NCBI GenBank assembly: GCA_035547915.1
Contig: DASZTS010000027.1
Location: 19,703 to 83,702, forward strand
DNA length: 64,000 nucleotides
Direction: 5' to 3'
Origin: DASSFG01 sp035547915
Lineage (GTDB): Bacteria > Planctomycetota > Planctomycetia > Pirellulales > JAICIG01
The notes below the pieces were generated by a model. It saw only the letters and a list, made by a program, of their open reading frames with translations, did no database searches and was not told where the DNA came from. The stretch's first letter is position 1, and every line of letters starts with the position of its first letter. This document shows, in pieces, positions 50,526-59,288 of the stretch. The position numbers were made by a program, and so were the translations under genes.

Positions 50526-51929
50526 CTACACGTGGTAGCCGTCGCGGTACTTGGGCCGAATCACCTCGGCCACTTCCGGAGCGTTGGTGGCCACCATCTC
50601 CTTGGCGTTCCACTCGATCTTCTTGCCCATCTGGCCCGCCTCGGGCGCGACCCACACGGCCAGGTTGCCCAGCAGGATGGTCTCCGTCAAACCGCCGGCG
50701 TAGTTGGGGAAGTTCGACATGGCGGCCTCGCCACCACGGATCGCCCGGACCCATTCCTCGAAGTGGCCCGGCGAGTGAATCCAATCCACCTTCGGTTCGT
50801 TGATACCGTTGGTCAACACGATCTGCCGCTCGGCGTAGTCGCCGGGTGCATAGAGGCTTCCCTTCTCGCCGACGACGAGGCAGCCGCTGGCAAAGGGATG
50901 CTTACCCTCCTTGAACTCCTTCGCATAGACGTCCTTGTCGCCGAGCACCAGGCAGTCCGACTTGGTCGGGTCTGCCTTCTCGAACAGATGCTTGGCGGGC
51001 TTCTCGCCGGCGTCGCCGCCGTCGTACCAGGTCATCTTCACGGCCGGTCGTTTGTCGTTCGAAGGGAATTGGAAGTCGATCGTCGACCACTTGGGATAGC
51101 TGTCACGGTTGTGTCCCGAGGTGCGGGCCTGCACCGAGGTCGGGTCCTTCAGGGCGAGGGCCATGTAGGGCATGTTCACCGTATGGCAGGCCATGTCGCC
51201 CAAGGCGCCGGTGCCGAAATCCCACCAGCCACGCCACGAGAACGGATGATAACCCTTGCCGAACGGGCGATACGCCGCCGGTCCCAGCCATTCTTCCCAG
51301 TGCAGGTAGGATGGCACTTCGTCCGTTTCCGGGCGATTGCCGCCCTGCGCCCAGATGGGCCGATTTGTCCAGACGTGCACCTCGGTCACCTTGCCGAGCG
51401 CGCCCGACTGGATGATGGCCGCGGCCCGGCGCAACGGATCGTAGGATGTGCCCTGGTTGCCCATCTGCGTGGCCACCTTCTTCTCGCGGGCGATGTCGCC
51501 CAGGCGACGCGCCTCCCAGATCGAATGGGTGAGCGGCTTTTGGCAGAAGCAGTGCTTGCCCAGCGACATGGCCATGGCCGCAACGACCGCATGGCAATGG
51601 TCGGGCGTGCTGACGGTGACGGCGTCGATGTTCGAGCCCATCTCGTCGAGCATCTTGCGGAAGTCGTTGTATTTCTTCGCGCCCTCGAATTTCTTGCCGG
51701 CCGCGTTGAGCTTCAGGTCGTCGACGTCGCAGATGGCCACCACATCGCCGCTCTTGCCGGCGTCTTCCGAATCGCTTTCACCCTTGCCGCCGATGCCGAC
51801 GCAGGCGAAGCGGATTTTTTCGTTGGGCGACTTGCTCTCTTCGGCATGCAAACCGGCCGCGACCCAGAAACCGACTCCGGTTGCCGCGGTGGTCTGCATG
51901 AATTGACGACGACTTGACTGGCGGGGCAT
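50526..51929 (-). CDS. Gfo/Idh/MocA-family oxidoreductase, Tat-exported type
   Basis: The protein has 467 residues from ATG 51929, which has AGGAG eight bases upstream. The leader SSRRQFMQTTAATGVGFWVA is twin-arginine-like, so the folded enzyme with bound NAD(P) is exported. The Rossmann motif is IRFACVGIGGKGESD (~38-52). The signature Q-K-P motif lies in KHCFCQKPLTHSIWEA, equivalent to the EKP of soluble members with Gln replacing Glu. The segment GNQGTSYDPLRRAAAI and the long W-rich insertion (WRGWWDFGTGALGDMACHTV) are typical of the planctomycete subgroup. The substrate is presumably a sugar or cyclitol; not identified. It shares no operon with its neighbours. Confidence 0.9.
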   Translation of the reverse strand: MPRQSSRRQFMQTTAATGVGFWVAAGLHAEESKSPNEKIRFACVGIGGKGESDSEDAGKSGDVVAICDVDDLKLNAAGKKFEGAKKYNDFRKMLDEMGSNIDAVTVSTPDHCHAVVAAMAMSLGKHCFCQKPLTHSIWEARRLGDIAREKKVATQMGNQGTSYDPLRRAAAIIQSGALGKVTEVHVWTNRPIWAQGGNRPETDEVPSYLHWEEWLGPAAYRPFGKGYHPFSWRGWWDFGTGALGDMACHTVNMPYMALALKDPTSVQARTSGHNRDSYPKWSTIDFQFPSNDKRPAVKMTWYDGGDAGEKPAKHLFEKADPTKSDCLVLGDKDVYAKEFKEGKHPFASGCLVVGEKGSLYAPGDYAERQIVLTNGINEPKVDWIHSPGHFEEWVRAIRGGEAAMSNFPNYAGGLTETILLGNLAVWVAPEAGQMGKKIEWNAKEMVATNAPEVAEVIRPKYRDGYHV

Positions 51930-52057
51930 AGCGATGGCTCCTAGCCGATGGTTAGGGATTGGAAGCAGGAAGGTAATGGCGCTTCATAGGATAACGCGCG
52001 GGAAAACGTTCGACCACCAAAAAACTCCCCATGTTTTGTCGGCCGGGGCCGTGATTT

Positions 52058-52160
52058 AGAGTAACCGACCAAACCGGATCGAGCTCCAAGAAATCGGCGT
52101 TTCACGGCCGATCTCTTGCTCACGGCGCTCCGGCTCCCGGAGTTTTGTCAGCCGCCTTTC
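52058..52160 (-). repeat. Dispersed palindromic intergenic repeat, copy F
   Basis: A full-length copy; on the minus strand GGCGGCTGACAAAACTCC, GGAGCCGGAGCGCCGTGAGC, GATCGGCCGTGAAACGCCGA and GATCCGGTTTGGTCGGTTAC. It sits in the gap between two divergent genes, 5' of both, unlike the other copies, which lie behind genes. Confidence 0.82.
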
Positions 52161-52311
52161 GCGGTTCCTCGCTTCCGCTCGCGGTTTGCCATCATCGGGT
52201 GTCGAGATTAACCTAGTTCGGTTGAACCCCGACGTTTCGGCCAGCGCCGGTAGGACTCGCGGCCGCACCATTAAAGCCAACTTCTTTTCGACATCTATCA
52301 TAGGACTCGCA

Positions 52312-53469
52312 ATGCTCTGGCTCGCCCCCTGGACCCTCCTTCTGACCGCCTTGGCCGCGCCTGCGGACACCGGTGCGGCCGTCCACCGCATCGAAGAGCT
52401 GGGAGGAAAGATCCGCTACGACGACCAGAAGCAGGTCGTGGGGGTCGACCTCTTGCAGCGTCAGCCGACCGACGACGATCTGAAGGCACTTGCCGCGCTA
52501 TCGCATCTCCAGAGCCTCAAGGTCTCCGGCTCTGGCGTCACCGATGCGGGGATGTCGTCGGTGGCCCAGCTCGGCGGGCTCACGGAGTTGGTGCTGGAGA
52601 ACACGACGGTCAGCAACGCCGGCTTGAAGGAACTGACGGCGCTCAAGAAGCTGAAGTCGATCAATCTGCGCCGCTCGAATACCACGGATGACGGCCTGCA
52701 ATATCTGCAAGAATTTCCGGCATTGGAGCAAGCCCATCTGCTCTTCACCAATACCACGAATAGCGGCTTGAAACACCTGGCGGGTCTGACGCGGCTGCGG
52801 GTGCTCGATCTGCGCGGTTGCGTGCAGATCTCCGATAAGGGCATTGCGCAGCTCAAGGACCTGACCAATCTCGAGGACTTCAAGCTCCGTAATCCCGAGG
52901 TCGGCGATGGTGCGCTCAAGTCGATCGCCAACATGAAGAAGCTGAAGGTCTTGGCTCTGGAGGATACCGTCATCACCAACGGCGGTCTCAAGCTCATTCA
53001 AGATTTGGCGAATGTGCAGAACCTCGACCTGATGCGCTGCATCGGCCTCGACGACGACGGGCTACCCGCGTTCGCCGGCTACACGAAGCTGAAGAAACTC
53101 ACGTTGCGCGGGATTTCGATGTACGGCACGGGGTTGGGTGCCTTCAAAGACTGCAAGAATCTGCAAGTGCTCGACCTCAGCGAGACGCTCCTCAAAGACG
53201 CCGGGCTGGAACAGATCCAGGACTTCACCAGCCTCGTCGATCTCGACCTGTGGCATACACGGATTACGAACGACGGGCTCCGTCACCTGTCGCGCCTCAA
53301 GAATCTGCAGGCGCTGAGCTTGGAAGACACGGCCGTCACCGACGAGGGATTGTCGCACCTGTACGGCCTGACGAATCTGAAAACGCTGAACCTCAAGCTG
53401 ACGAAGGTGACGCCGGATGCCGTGGGCAAGCTGAAGGAGAAGTTGCCCGGGTTGAAGGTCGAAATGTGA
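52312..53469 (+). CDS. Exported leucine-rich-repeat protein
   Basis: The protein has 385 residues from ATG 52312, which opens a signal peptide (LWLAPWTLLLTALAAPADTG). After a short domain containing GGKIRYDDQKQVVGVDLL, about twelve leucine-rich repeats of 24-26 residues follow (L-x-x-L-x-x-L-x-L-x-x-T-x-(V/I)-T-D-x-G-L-x-x-L). These match the DAGL-type repeats of planctomycetes and of the HEAT/LRR protein at 3420. The C-terminus ends on a capping segment (KVTPDAVGKLKEKLPGLKVE). It is probably a secreted or periplasmic interaction protein. The ribosome-binding site is weak, and a longer form from 52186 would precede the signal peptide. Confidence 0.85.
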   Translation: MLWLAPWTLLLTALAAPADTGAAVHRIEELGGKIRYDDQKQVVGVDLLQRQPTDDDLKALAALSHLQSLKVSGSGVTDAGMSSVAQLGGLTELVLENTTVSNAGLKELTALKKLKSINLRRSNTTDDGLQYLQEFPALEQAHLLFTNTTNSGLKHLAGLTRLRVLDLRGCVQISDKGIAQLKDLTNLEDFKLRNPEVGDGALKSIANMKKLKVLALEDTVITNGGLKLIQDLANVQNLDLMRCIGLDDDGLPAFAGYTKLKKLTLRGISMYGTGLGAFKDCKNLQVLDLSETLLKDAGLEQIQDFTSLVDLDLWHTRITNDGLRHLSRLKNLQALSLEDTAVTDEGLSHLYGLTNLKTLNLKLTKVTPDAVGKLKEKLPGLKVEM

Positions 53470-53526
53470 CGGTATCGGGTGCGCTCGACACCCCTGTAAG
53501 CACGCCCAACGTTCGCAGGTGATTTC

Positions 53527-54936
53527 ATGCCTCGCCGCGAAACGCCGATCGGTCGCCGCGGTTTGGTGAAGGGTTCGATCGGCTCGGCGCTGCTCACGGC
53601 GGCTTCTCAACGCCGCGTGTTGGGTGCCAACGAACGTATCGGCGTCGGTTTCATCGGCTTCGGCCTGATCGGCAAGCGGCACGTGCTCGACTTCTCGGAG
53701 CAGCCCGATGCCCGGTGCGTCGCCGTCTGCGACGCCCATCGTGGGAGGACGGCCGAGGGACGCGAACTCGTCGGCGATGCCTGCCGCGGCTACGACGACT
53801 TTCGGCGGCTGCTCGACGATCGCGACGTCGATGCCGTGGTGATCTCTACGCCCGACCACTGGCATGCACTGATGACGATGCTCGCCTGTGCGGCGGGCAA
53901 GGATGTCTACGTCGAGAAGCCGCTCACGCTGTTCGTCGACGAGGGGAAATGGATGATCGACGTGGCTCGGCGGACCGGTCGCATCGTGCAAGTCGGCACG
54001 CAGCAGCGTTCCGGCTTGCACTATCAACGCGCCAGACAGCTTATCGAAAACGGAGCCATCGGCGCCGTGCATTCGGTGCGGATGCACGCGTATCGGAACA
54101 TCATGCCCGGCTTCGGAGCCCCGGCCGACGGTCCACCGCCGGTGGAGCTCGATTGGAACCTGTTTCTAGGGCCTGCCCCCGCGCGACCTTACAATCCCCA
54201 ACGCGGCATCTATCACTTCCGTTGGTTCTGGGACTATTCGGGCGGTCAGATGACCAACCTGGGGCATCATTCGCTCGACATCGTCGACTGGTACCTGGGC
54301 GGTTCGCTCGCGGCCGTATCGAGCAGCGGCGGTCGTTTTGCGCTCGAGGACAACGGCGAAACTCCCGATACGCAAGACGCCATATTTGAATTCACACGTC
54401 CAAAGCCGAATGCTCGCGGATACACCGCGATCTGGTCGCACCGCGAAGCGTCTGCCGGCGCGACCCAGCCGTATGGCCTGGAGTTCCTCGGCACCAAGGG
54501 TTCTTTGTCCATCAACCGCAAGGGCTTCGCCATCACCGGCGACAAGCGAGTGCCGCCGCAGAACCGGATTCCGCAATTTACCGGAGCGCATCCCATAGGC
54601 GGTCCGCGGCCATCCGCCGAGCGGGCGCCGGACGATCTTTTTTGGACGGAGACGCTCGCGGACGCCTCCGGCAGTGAGACCGAACAATTCACCCGCCACG
54701 TGCGCAACTTTCTCGATTGCGTGAAATCTCGCTCGGCGCCGGTTTCCGATCTGGTGAGCGCGCACCGGGTGAGCACGATGTGTCACCTGGCGAATCTGTC
54801 GCTGAGAACCGGTCGCAAGCTGCGGTGGGACACCGGGCAGGAGACGATTCTGTCCGACCCCGAGGCGGCACGGTTGCTGTCGCGGCCGTATCGTGAACCG
54901 TGGGACGCCGAACTGCGAGCACTGGGAATCGGTTGA
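53527..54936 (+). CDS. Gfo/Idh/MocA-family oxidoreductase, Tat-type leader
   Basis: This 469-residue protein has AGGTGA before ATG 53527. The leader ETPIGRRGLVKGSIGSALLT contains the twin arginine. The Rossmann motif is RIGVGFIGFGLIGKRHVLDF (~37-56), and the catalytic signature is DVYVEKPLTLFVDEG with the Glu-Lys-Pro intact. Further family features are TPDHWHALM, GTQQRSGLHYQRARQL and HFRWFWDYSGGQMTNLGHHS. It is probably involved in the oxidation of a sugar derivative. The next gene, a sugar-phosphate isomerase-like protein, begins directly after its stop (TGA then ATG), so the two form one operon and may act in one pathway. Confidence 0.91.
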   Translation: MPRRETPIGRRGLVKGSIGSALLTAASQRRVLGANERIGVGFIGFGLIGKRHVLDFSEQPDARCVAVCDAHRGRTAEGRELVGDACRGYDDFRRLLDDRDVDAVVISTPDHWHALMTMLACAAGKDVYVEKPLTLFVDEGKWMIDVARRTGRIVQVGTQQRSGLHYQRARQLIENGAIGAVHSVRMHAYRNIMPGFGAPADGPPPVELDWNLFLGPAPARPYNPQRGIYHFRWFWDYSGGQMTNLGHHSLDIVDWYLGGSLAAVSSSGGRFALEDNGETPDTQDAIFEFTRPKPNARGYTAIWSHREASAGATQPYGLEFLGTKGSLSINRKGFAITGDKRVPPQNRIPQFTGAHPIGGPRPSAERAPDDLFWTETLADASGSETEQFTRHVRNFLDCVKSRSAPVSDLVSAHRVSTMCHLANLSLRTGRKLRWDTGQETILSDPEAARLLSRPYREPWDAELRALGIG

Positions 54937-55989
54937 ATGAGACGACGCGACGTGCTCAAAGGGTTGGCGGCCGTTGGCTTGACCGCGACTGGCGCCGGGG
55001 CCGCTGATGCATCTCGCCGGCAGCCGCTCGGCCTGGTCATCCATTCGTACGCCGTACGCGGTTCTAAACCGCTGGAGCCCGACTTTCCGTCCCTTTCCGA
55101 TCCGCTGGCCTTCGTCGAGCACGCGGCCGTCTTGGGCGCCGCGGGCGTGCAGACCCGCATCGGCCTGCCCGATGCAACCGCGCTCGGACGCTTGAAGGAA
55201 GCCGTTTCGAGCCACGGCATGTATTTGGAAGGTACGCTGGCCCTGCCCAAGGACGAAGGAGACGTATCGCGTTTCGAGGCCGAAGTCGTCGCCGCGAAGG
55301 CGGCGGGCGCCGAGGTGCTCCGGAGCGTCTGTCTCTCGGGCCGCCGCTATGAAGAGTTCCGTTCGCGGGAGCAATTCGACAATTTCGCCCGCCGCTCGTG
55401 GCGATCGCTCACGCTCGCCGAACCGGTGGTCGCCAAGCATCGGATGCGGCTTGCGGTGGAGAACCATAAAGACTGGCGCGTCGACGAGCTGCTCGCCTGG
55501 CTCAAGCGGCTCGGCAGCGAGTATGTCGGGGTCTGTCTCGATACGGGCAACAGCATCGCACTCCTCGAAGAACCGCAAGCGGTCGTCGAGGCCTATGCGC
55601 CGTGGACGATGACCACGCACCTGAAGGATATGGGGGTGGCGGAATACGACGAGGGCTTTCTGTTATCGGAGGTTCCACTCGGCCAGGGATTTCTGGATCT
55701 GCCCCGGATGGTCGCCGCGATCCGCCAGGCACGGCCCGCCGCCCGTCTGAATCTGGAGATGATCACGCGCGACCCGCTCCGGGTTCCCTGCCTGAGCGAT
55801 GGATATTGGGCCACTCTGCCGCAAATACCGGCCAGTGAATTGGCTGCCGCGCTGGGCCGCGTGCGGCGGCACGGTTTCCAAGGCGGATTGCCGACCATCG
55901 GCGGCCTAAGCCAGCGCGAGCAATTGCGTCGCGAAGCCGAGAATATCGACTTGTGCCTGCGTTACGCCGCCGAGAACCTGGCGGAATAA
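54937..55989 (+). CDS. Tat-type sugar phosphate isomerase/epimerase-like TIM-barrel protein
   Basis: This 350-residue protein has a twin-arginine leader (MRRRDVLKGLAAVGLTATGA) and a TIM barrel of the xylose isomerase-like/AP-endonuclease-2 type. Metal ligands are visible in MRLAVENHKDW, GVCLDTGNSIAL, TTHLKDMGV and LNLEMITRDPL (E-x(n)-D-x(n)-H-x-K-D-x(n)-E). The start directly follows the stop of the oxidoreductase at 53527, implying coupled translation and a shared pathway of carbohydrate catabolism. The substrate is unknown. A convergent gene begins 72 bases on, with a hairpin between. Confidence 0.88.
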   Translation: MRRRDVLKGLAAVGLTATGAGAADASRRQPLGLVIHSYAVRGSKPLEPDFPSLSDPLAFVEHAAVLGAAGVQTRIGLPDATALGRLKEAVSSHGMYLEGTLALPKDEGDVSRFEAEVVAAKAAGAEVLRSVCLSGRRYEEFRSREQFDNFARRSWRSLTLAEPVVAKHRMRLAVENHKDWRVDELLAWLKRLGSEYVGVCLDTGNSIALLEEPQAVVEAYAPWTMTTHLKDMGVAEYDEGFLLSEVPLGQGFLDLPRMVAAIRQARPAARLNLEMITRDPLRVPCLSDGYWATLPQIPASELAAALGRVRRHGFQGGLPTIGGLSQREQLRREAENIDLCLRYAAENLAE

Positions 55990-55993
55990 CGAA

Positions 55994-56041
55994 ACCGGCC
56001 GAGGCCGCGCGAAAGGCACGGCTCGGCCGGTGATCGGCAAA
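55994..56041. terminator. Hairpin between convergent genes, probable bidirectional terminator
   Basis: Arms ACCGGCCGAG (55994-56003) and CTCGGCCGGT (56032-56041) give a perfect 10-bp stem with a 28-base loop, between the plus-strand isomerase and the minus-strand M56 gene. There is no T-run, so the function is inferred from position and symmetry. Confidence 0.5.
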
Positions 56042-56061
56042 GCAAGATATCTGCTTCGGTA

Positions 56062-58791
56062 TCAAGGGTTGGTAATTATCTCACCCCCAGCTTTGGTAAT
56101 GAGGGCCTGTAGCTGTTGAGGATCGACCTTGTCCGGGAACTGGCGGATCGAGCCGTCGGCGAAGGCGGCCAAGAATCCGCCCGCGTGCCAGCCGCCGAGC
56201 TTGGGGAGCGGTTTCGCCGGATCGTAGTCGATATCTTCGGGCTTCGTCCACGGAATGGAGCGCTTGGCTTCGACCAGCGCGATCGTGTTCGATGTGCCAT
56301 CGGTCATCTCGGCGACGCCCGTTCCTTTGCCCTCGCGCGGACCGAACGCCGTGACATCGCCGACCAGCGCGAAATAGCTCGCGTCGACGCTCTTCGGGTC
56401 GGCCCCCGTGTCGCGATAGACGGGCGGTATCTGGGCGAGCACTTTCTTGTTGTTCTCGCTGTCCCACGGTTCGTCCATCTTGTACCGCTGGTAGAGGCCT
56501 ACTTGCTCGACGAACGGCAGGATGGCCACCCTCCACGAGTGGCGCGTCTTGCCGTCCGGACCGAGCACGGAGGGGGCCGGGAAATGCCCGAACACGTCGT
56601 GATAATTGTGCAACGCGAGCATGATCTGCTTCATGTTGTTCATGTCTTGCGCGTGGCGGGCCGCGTCGCGCGCCGTCGTGACCGCCGGCATGAGAATGGT
56701 CACGGCCGTTTCGGCCAGGTCCAGGTCGAGGCTCGTCGTGTAACTTACCGTCCCCTCCTCGGCCTTCAGTTTGCCCTGCTTGAGGGCCTCTCCGGCCAGG
56801 TCGATGAGCGGTACGATGGCTGCCGCTTGCGCGGCCGTTGCTTTCGCGACGTTGCGATCGGCCTCATCCAATCCATTGCGCGCCAGCGTCAGCACTGCCT
56901 GGAATGTGTCGCGCACGCGCTCGGCATCGGCTGCGTTGGTGCACAGGAACCGCGCCGTCAGGCTCAATCCCGTATCTGCCTGGGCCGATAGGAACAGCCG
57001 GTGCGACTTTTCCAAGATCGGGCCGACGAAGGTCGAGATCTGCGGTTGGGGATGGTGTTTCCATTCCTCGGTGGCTGCGCGGTTGACCGCACTCACGTCG
57101 ACCATAGCCGCCGCGACGCCCTTCAATTTGTCCCAATCGGCGGACCACTCGGGTTTGTTGCGGCCGCGAGCGAGCAACACCCGTTGCAAGTCGATCTCGG
57201 GGCCGATCACGGCTGTGCGGTCGTCGGGCAGATAGATCGCTGGTCGCACGGCCTGATCGGAACTGTCCGAGTGGTAATAGGTCTTGCCGGCAACGGTCGC
57301 TTCGACCAGATTGCCGGCGAGGTTCGCTCCCAATTTCGCCTTCCAGTCGAACGGCTCGTTGTATTGCAACGTGCACAGCATGGCATCTTTGGGGTTGCTT
57401 GGGGTGGGTGGTCCACCTTGCGGCCCAGGTTCGGCGAAGCGCGTCAGGGCAACCGTCACCTGTGCGAGATTCTCCACCTTCACTCCCGTGCGCTGTTCGA
57501 GCCCCATTGTTTGGTCGAGCAGCTTGACGAGAGGCTGATTTTCCAATTTCGAGAAGAGAGCGGCGGGCCGCGCCGCGAACACGGCCACGGCCGTCGGAGG
57601 TACATAGGTCAGGTCGAAGGGAGCCGACGCCTCGAGCGACGTCGATTTGTCGGGCGGCGCCGCATGGGCCCGCGGCGCCTCTCCGAGCGGTGCGCGGAGG
57701 CCCGAGACAACGAGCGCCACCAACCCTGCCACACCTGCCAAGGCCGCGGCGCGACGCCGAGAAACCGGCGCGTTGGGCAGCCATTTCGTTTCGCTTAGCA
57801 TTTCGATTCTCCTGAGAAGGGTGCCACGACTGGGTAGAAAAGGCCGCGCGGCCCAGGCGACGCGGCGGTCGTCCTGGCGCAGCGCCATTTGTGCCAAGGT
57901 GAAGAGATAGGTTTCGCGGCCCCCCGAGGCTTCCGTAGCCCAGGCGTCGGCGGCGAGTTCCTGCTCGAGTCGCAGACGCCGCGCGAGCCAGTGGACGAGC
58001 GGATGGTAGACGTGCAGCGCGACGGCCACGTGGGCCACGAGCGAGGTCAAATAGTCGCTCCGCGCGATATGAGCGACCTCGTGGGCCAGCACCACGCGCT
58101 TCTCGGTGTCGGTCCAGGTCTGGCAATCTCCCGGCAGAACGATGACCGGATGAAGCCATCCCATGGTGGCCGGAGTGGTGATGGTGGGCGACTGTTTCAG
58201 CTCGATCGGCCTGCGGCACCCGAACTGTTGGGCCAGTGAATCGGTCAACTCGCGCAAGCGGCGGTCGGTGAGCGGCAACAAGCGGCGCCGGTATCGTCGC
58301 AGGGCCACGATGCCGCTGAGATACCGGATCAGGGCCAACAACGCGCCGCCCACGATCACGCCTACCACGATCGATGGCCAACGCCGCGGGGTCTCGCTGG
58401 GCGACGCGGGCGCATGGGCCTCTCGCAGCTCGTTGCGAAAGGCTCGCCAATACTCTTGCCAGGGAGCGGCTGCGTCTGGTCTTGCGGGCCGCACGGCCGC
58501 GTTGCTGCCGGTCGCCGTCGCAGCCACAACTTCATCGGCGGCCTGCGCCTGCACCGCGGGCGAAGGGGGGGCTGCCGTCCGGTCTTCGTTGGCCGGCGGA
58601 GACCACCACCGCGGCCAGGGGCTGAAGGCAACCACGGTGAGGCAGCACAGCGTGATGAGCGTGCTGGCCGCCGCCACCGCGCCGGTGGCCGGCCCCAATC
58701 GCCGCACGATGAGATAAACGGCCGCGCCGATCGCCAAGTTGAGCGTCGCTTGCAGGACGCACCACAGCAGGACAATGGCTATCTCGTTCAT
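56062..58791 (-). CDS. M56-family (BlaR1-like) peptidase fused to a DUF1559 module
   Basis: This 909-residue protein begins with a BlaR1/MecR1-like M56 part: membrane helices near residues 1-60 and 138-165, a third helix at ~355, and the zinc site H237-E-V-A-H241 (LAHEVAHIARSD) with downstream E-Q-E-L-A-A-D-A-W. A long extracytoplasmic region follows (~380-725), and the last ~180 residues are a DUF1559 module (NNMKQIMLALHNYHDVFGHF, LPFVEQVGLYQRYKMDEPWD, GTSNTIALVEAKRSIPWTKP, GGFLAAFADGSIRQF). Its first four bases overlap the BlaI-type repressor gene (ATGA), so sensor and repressor are translationally coupled. The penicillin-binding sensor domain of BlaR1 is absent. Confidence 0.9.
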   Translation of the reverse strand: MNEIAIVLLWCVLQATLNLAIGAAVYLIVRRLGPATGAVAAASTLITLCCLTVVAFSPWPRWWSPPANEDRTAAPPSPAVQAQAADEVVAATATGSNAAVRPARPDAAAPWQEYWRAFRNELREAHAPASPSETPRRWPSIVVGVIVGGALLALIRYLSGIVALRRYRRRLLPLTDRRLRELTDSLAQQFGCRRPIELKQSPTITTPATMGWLHPVIVLPGDCQTWTDTEKRVVLAHEVAHIARSDYLTSLVAHVAVALHVYHPLVHWLARRLRLEQELAADAWATEASGGRETYLFTLAQMALRQDDRRVAWAARPFLPSRGTLLRRIEMLSETKWLPNAPVSRRRAAALAGVAGLVALVVSGLRAPLGEAPRAHAAPPDKSTSLEASAPFDLTYVPPTAVAVFAARPAALFSKLENQPLVKLLDQTMGLEQRTGVKVENLAQVTVALTRFAEPGPQGGPPTPSNPKDAMLCTLQYNEPFDWKAKLGANLAGNLVEATVAGKTYYHSDSSDQAVRPAIYLPDDRTAVIGPEIDLQRVLLARGRNKPEWSADWDKLKGVAAAMVDVSAVNRAATEEWKHHPQPQISTFVGPILEKSHRLFLSAQADTGLSLTARFLCTNAADAERVRDTFQAVLTLARNGLDEADRNVAKATAAQAAAIVPLIDLAGEALKQGKLKAEEGTVSYTTSLDLDLAETAVTILMPAVTTARDAARHAQDMNNMKQIMLALHNYHDVFGHFPAPSVLGPDGKTRHSWRVAILPFVEQVGLYQRYKMDEPWDSENNKKVLAQIPPVYRDTGADPKSVDASYFALVGDVTAFGPREGKGTGVAEMTDGTSNTIALVEAKRSIPWTKPEDIDYDPAKPLPKLGGWHAGGFLAAFADGSIRQFPDKVDPQQLQALITKAGGEIITNP

Positions 58792-59189
58792 GTTTGGCCC
58801 TCCTCGCGAGGAGCGCCGCGACGGAGGATGTCGTCGAGTGTGGCGCGTTCCTTCGTCGAAAGTCTTTTTTGTTCCAGCAGTCGCACGAGCAGCCGCTCGC
58901 GCGAGCCCTGGAACACGCGCTCGACCAGGTCGGCGAGGAGCTTGCCGGATACCTCCTCGTAGGTCTTCGCGGGTCGATACGTGAAGGGCCGCTGGTCGTT
59001 GACCTGGTCCACGAATCCTTTGTCGGCCAGTATCCGCACCAGCGTGGCGACCGTCGTGTAGGCCCGTTCCAGGCCCGAGCCCGCCAGGTCGTCTTTGACG
59101 TCGGCCACGGTGAGCGTTCCGCGCCTCCAGAAAACCTGCATGATTTCCAGTTCACGTTCGGTGAGCTCTTTTGCCGGTGGTCGGGCCAT
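58788..59189 (-). CDS. BlaI/MecI/CopY-family transcriptional repressor
   Basis: This 133-residue protein has the family winged-helix domain (LTERELEIMQVFWRRGTLTV, then VADVKDDL) followed by AYTTVATLVRILADKGFVDQ and the dimerisation helices RVFQGSRERLLVRLLEQKRL. Start ATG 59189 has AGGAGG six bases upstream. It overlaps the M56 gene by four bases; in other systems such a peptidase cleaves the repressor when it receives an external signal. It is therefore probably autoregulated. No clear BlaI operator palindrome (TACA-x-TGTA type) was found in the short upstream region, though the promoter is evident. Confidence 0.92.
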   Translation of the reverse strand: MARPPAKELTERELEIMQVFWRRGTLTVADVKDDLAGSGLERAYTTVATLVRILADKGFVDQVNDQRPFTYRPAKTYEEVSGKLLADLVERVFQGSRERLLVRLLEQKRLSTKERATLDDILRRGAPREEGQT

Positions 59190-59229
59190 AGGGTGCCTCC
59201 TGGTGTTTTGGTTTTTTAGTTCTGGTTTT

Positions 59230-59257
59230 ATAGTAGCGGCGCGCGCGACGTTGTCAA
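59230..59257 (-). promoter_or_regulatory. Sigma70-type promoter of the blaI-M56 operon
   Basis: On the minus strand TTGACA (59252-59257) and TACTAT (59230-59235; overlapped by TATAAA) are 16 bases apart, about 40 bases before ATG 59189. This is a good -35 match with normal spacing. Confidence 0.6.
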
Positions 59258-59288
59258 GCTACATCGAAGGAAAAATCGCGATGCGCGA

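Noticed and set aside
59190..59288. BlaI operator palindrome (TACA-x-TGTA type) upstream of the repressor gene
   Set aside because: I searched the short upstream region by eye and found only the promoter, not a convincing operator dyad.
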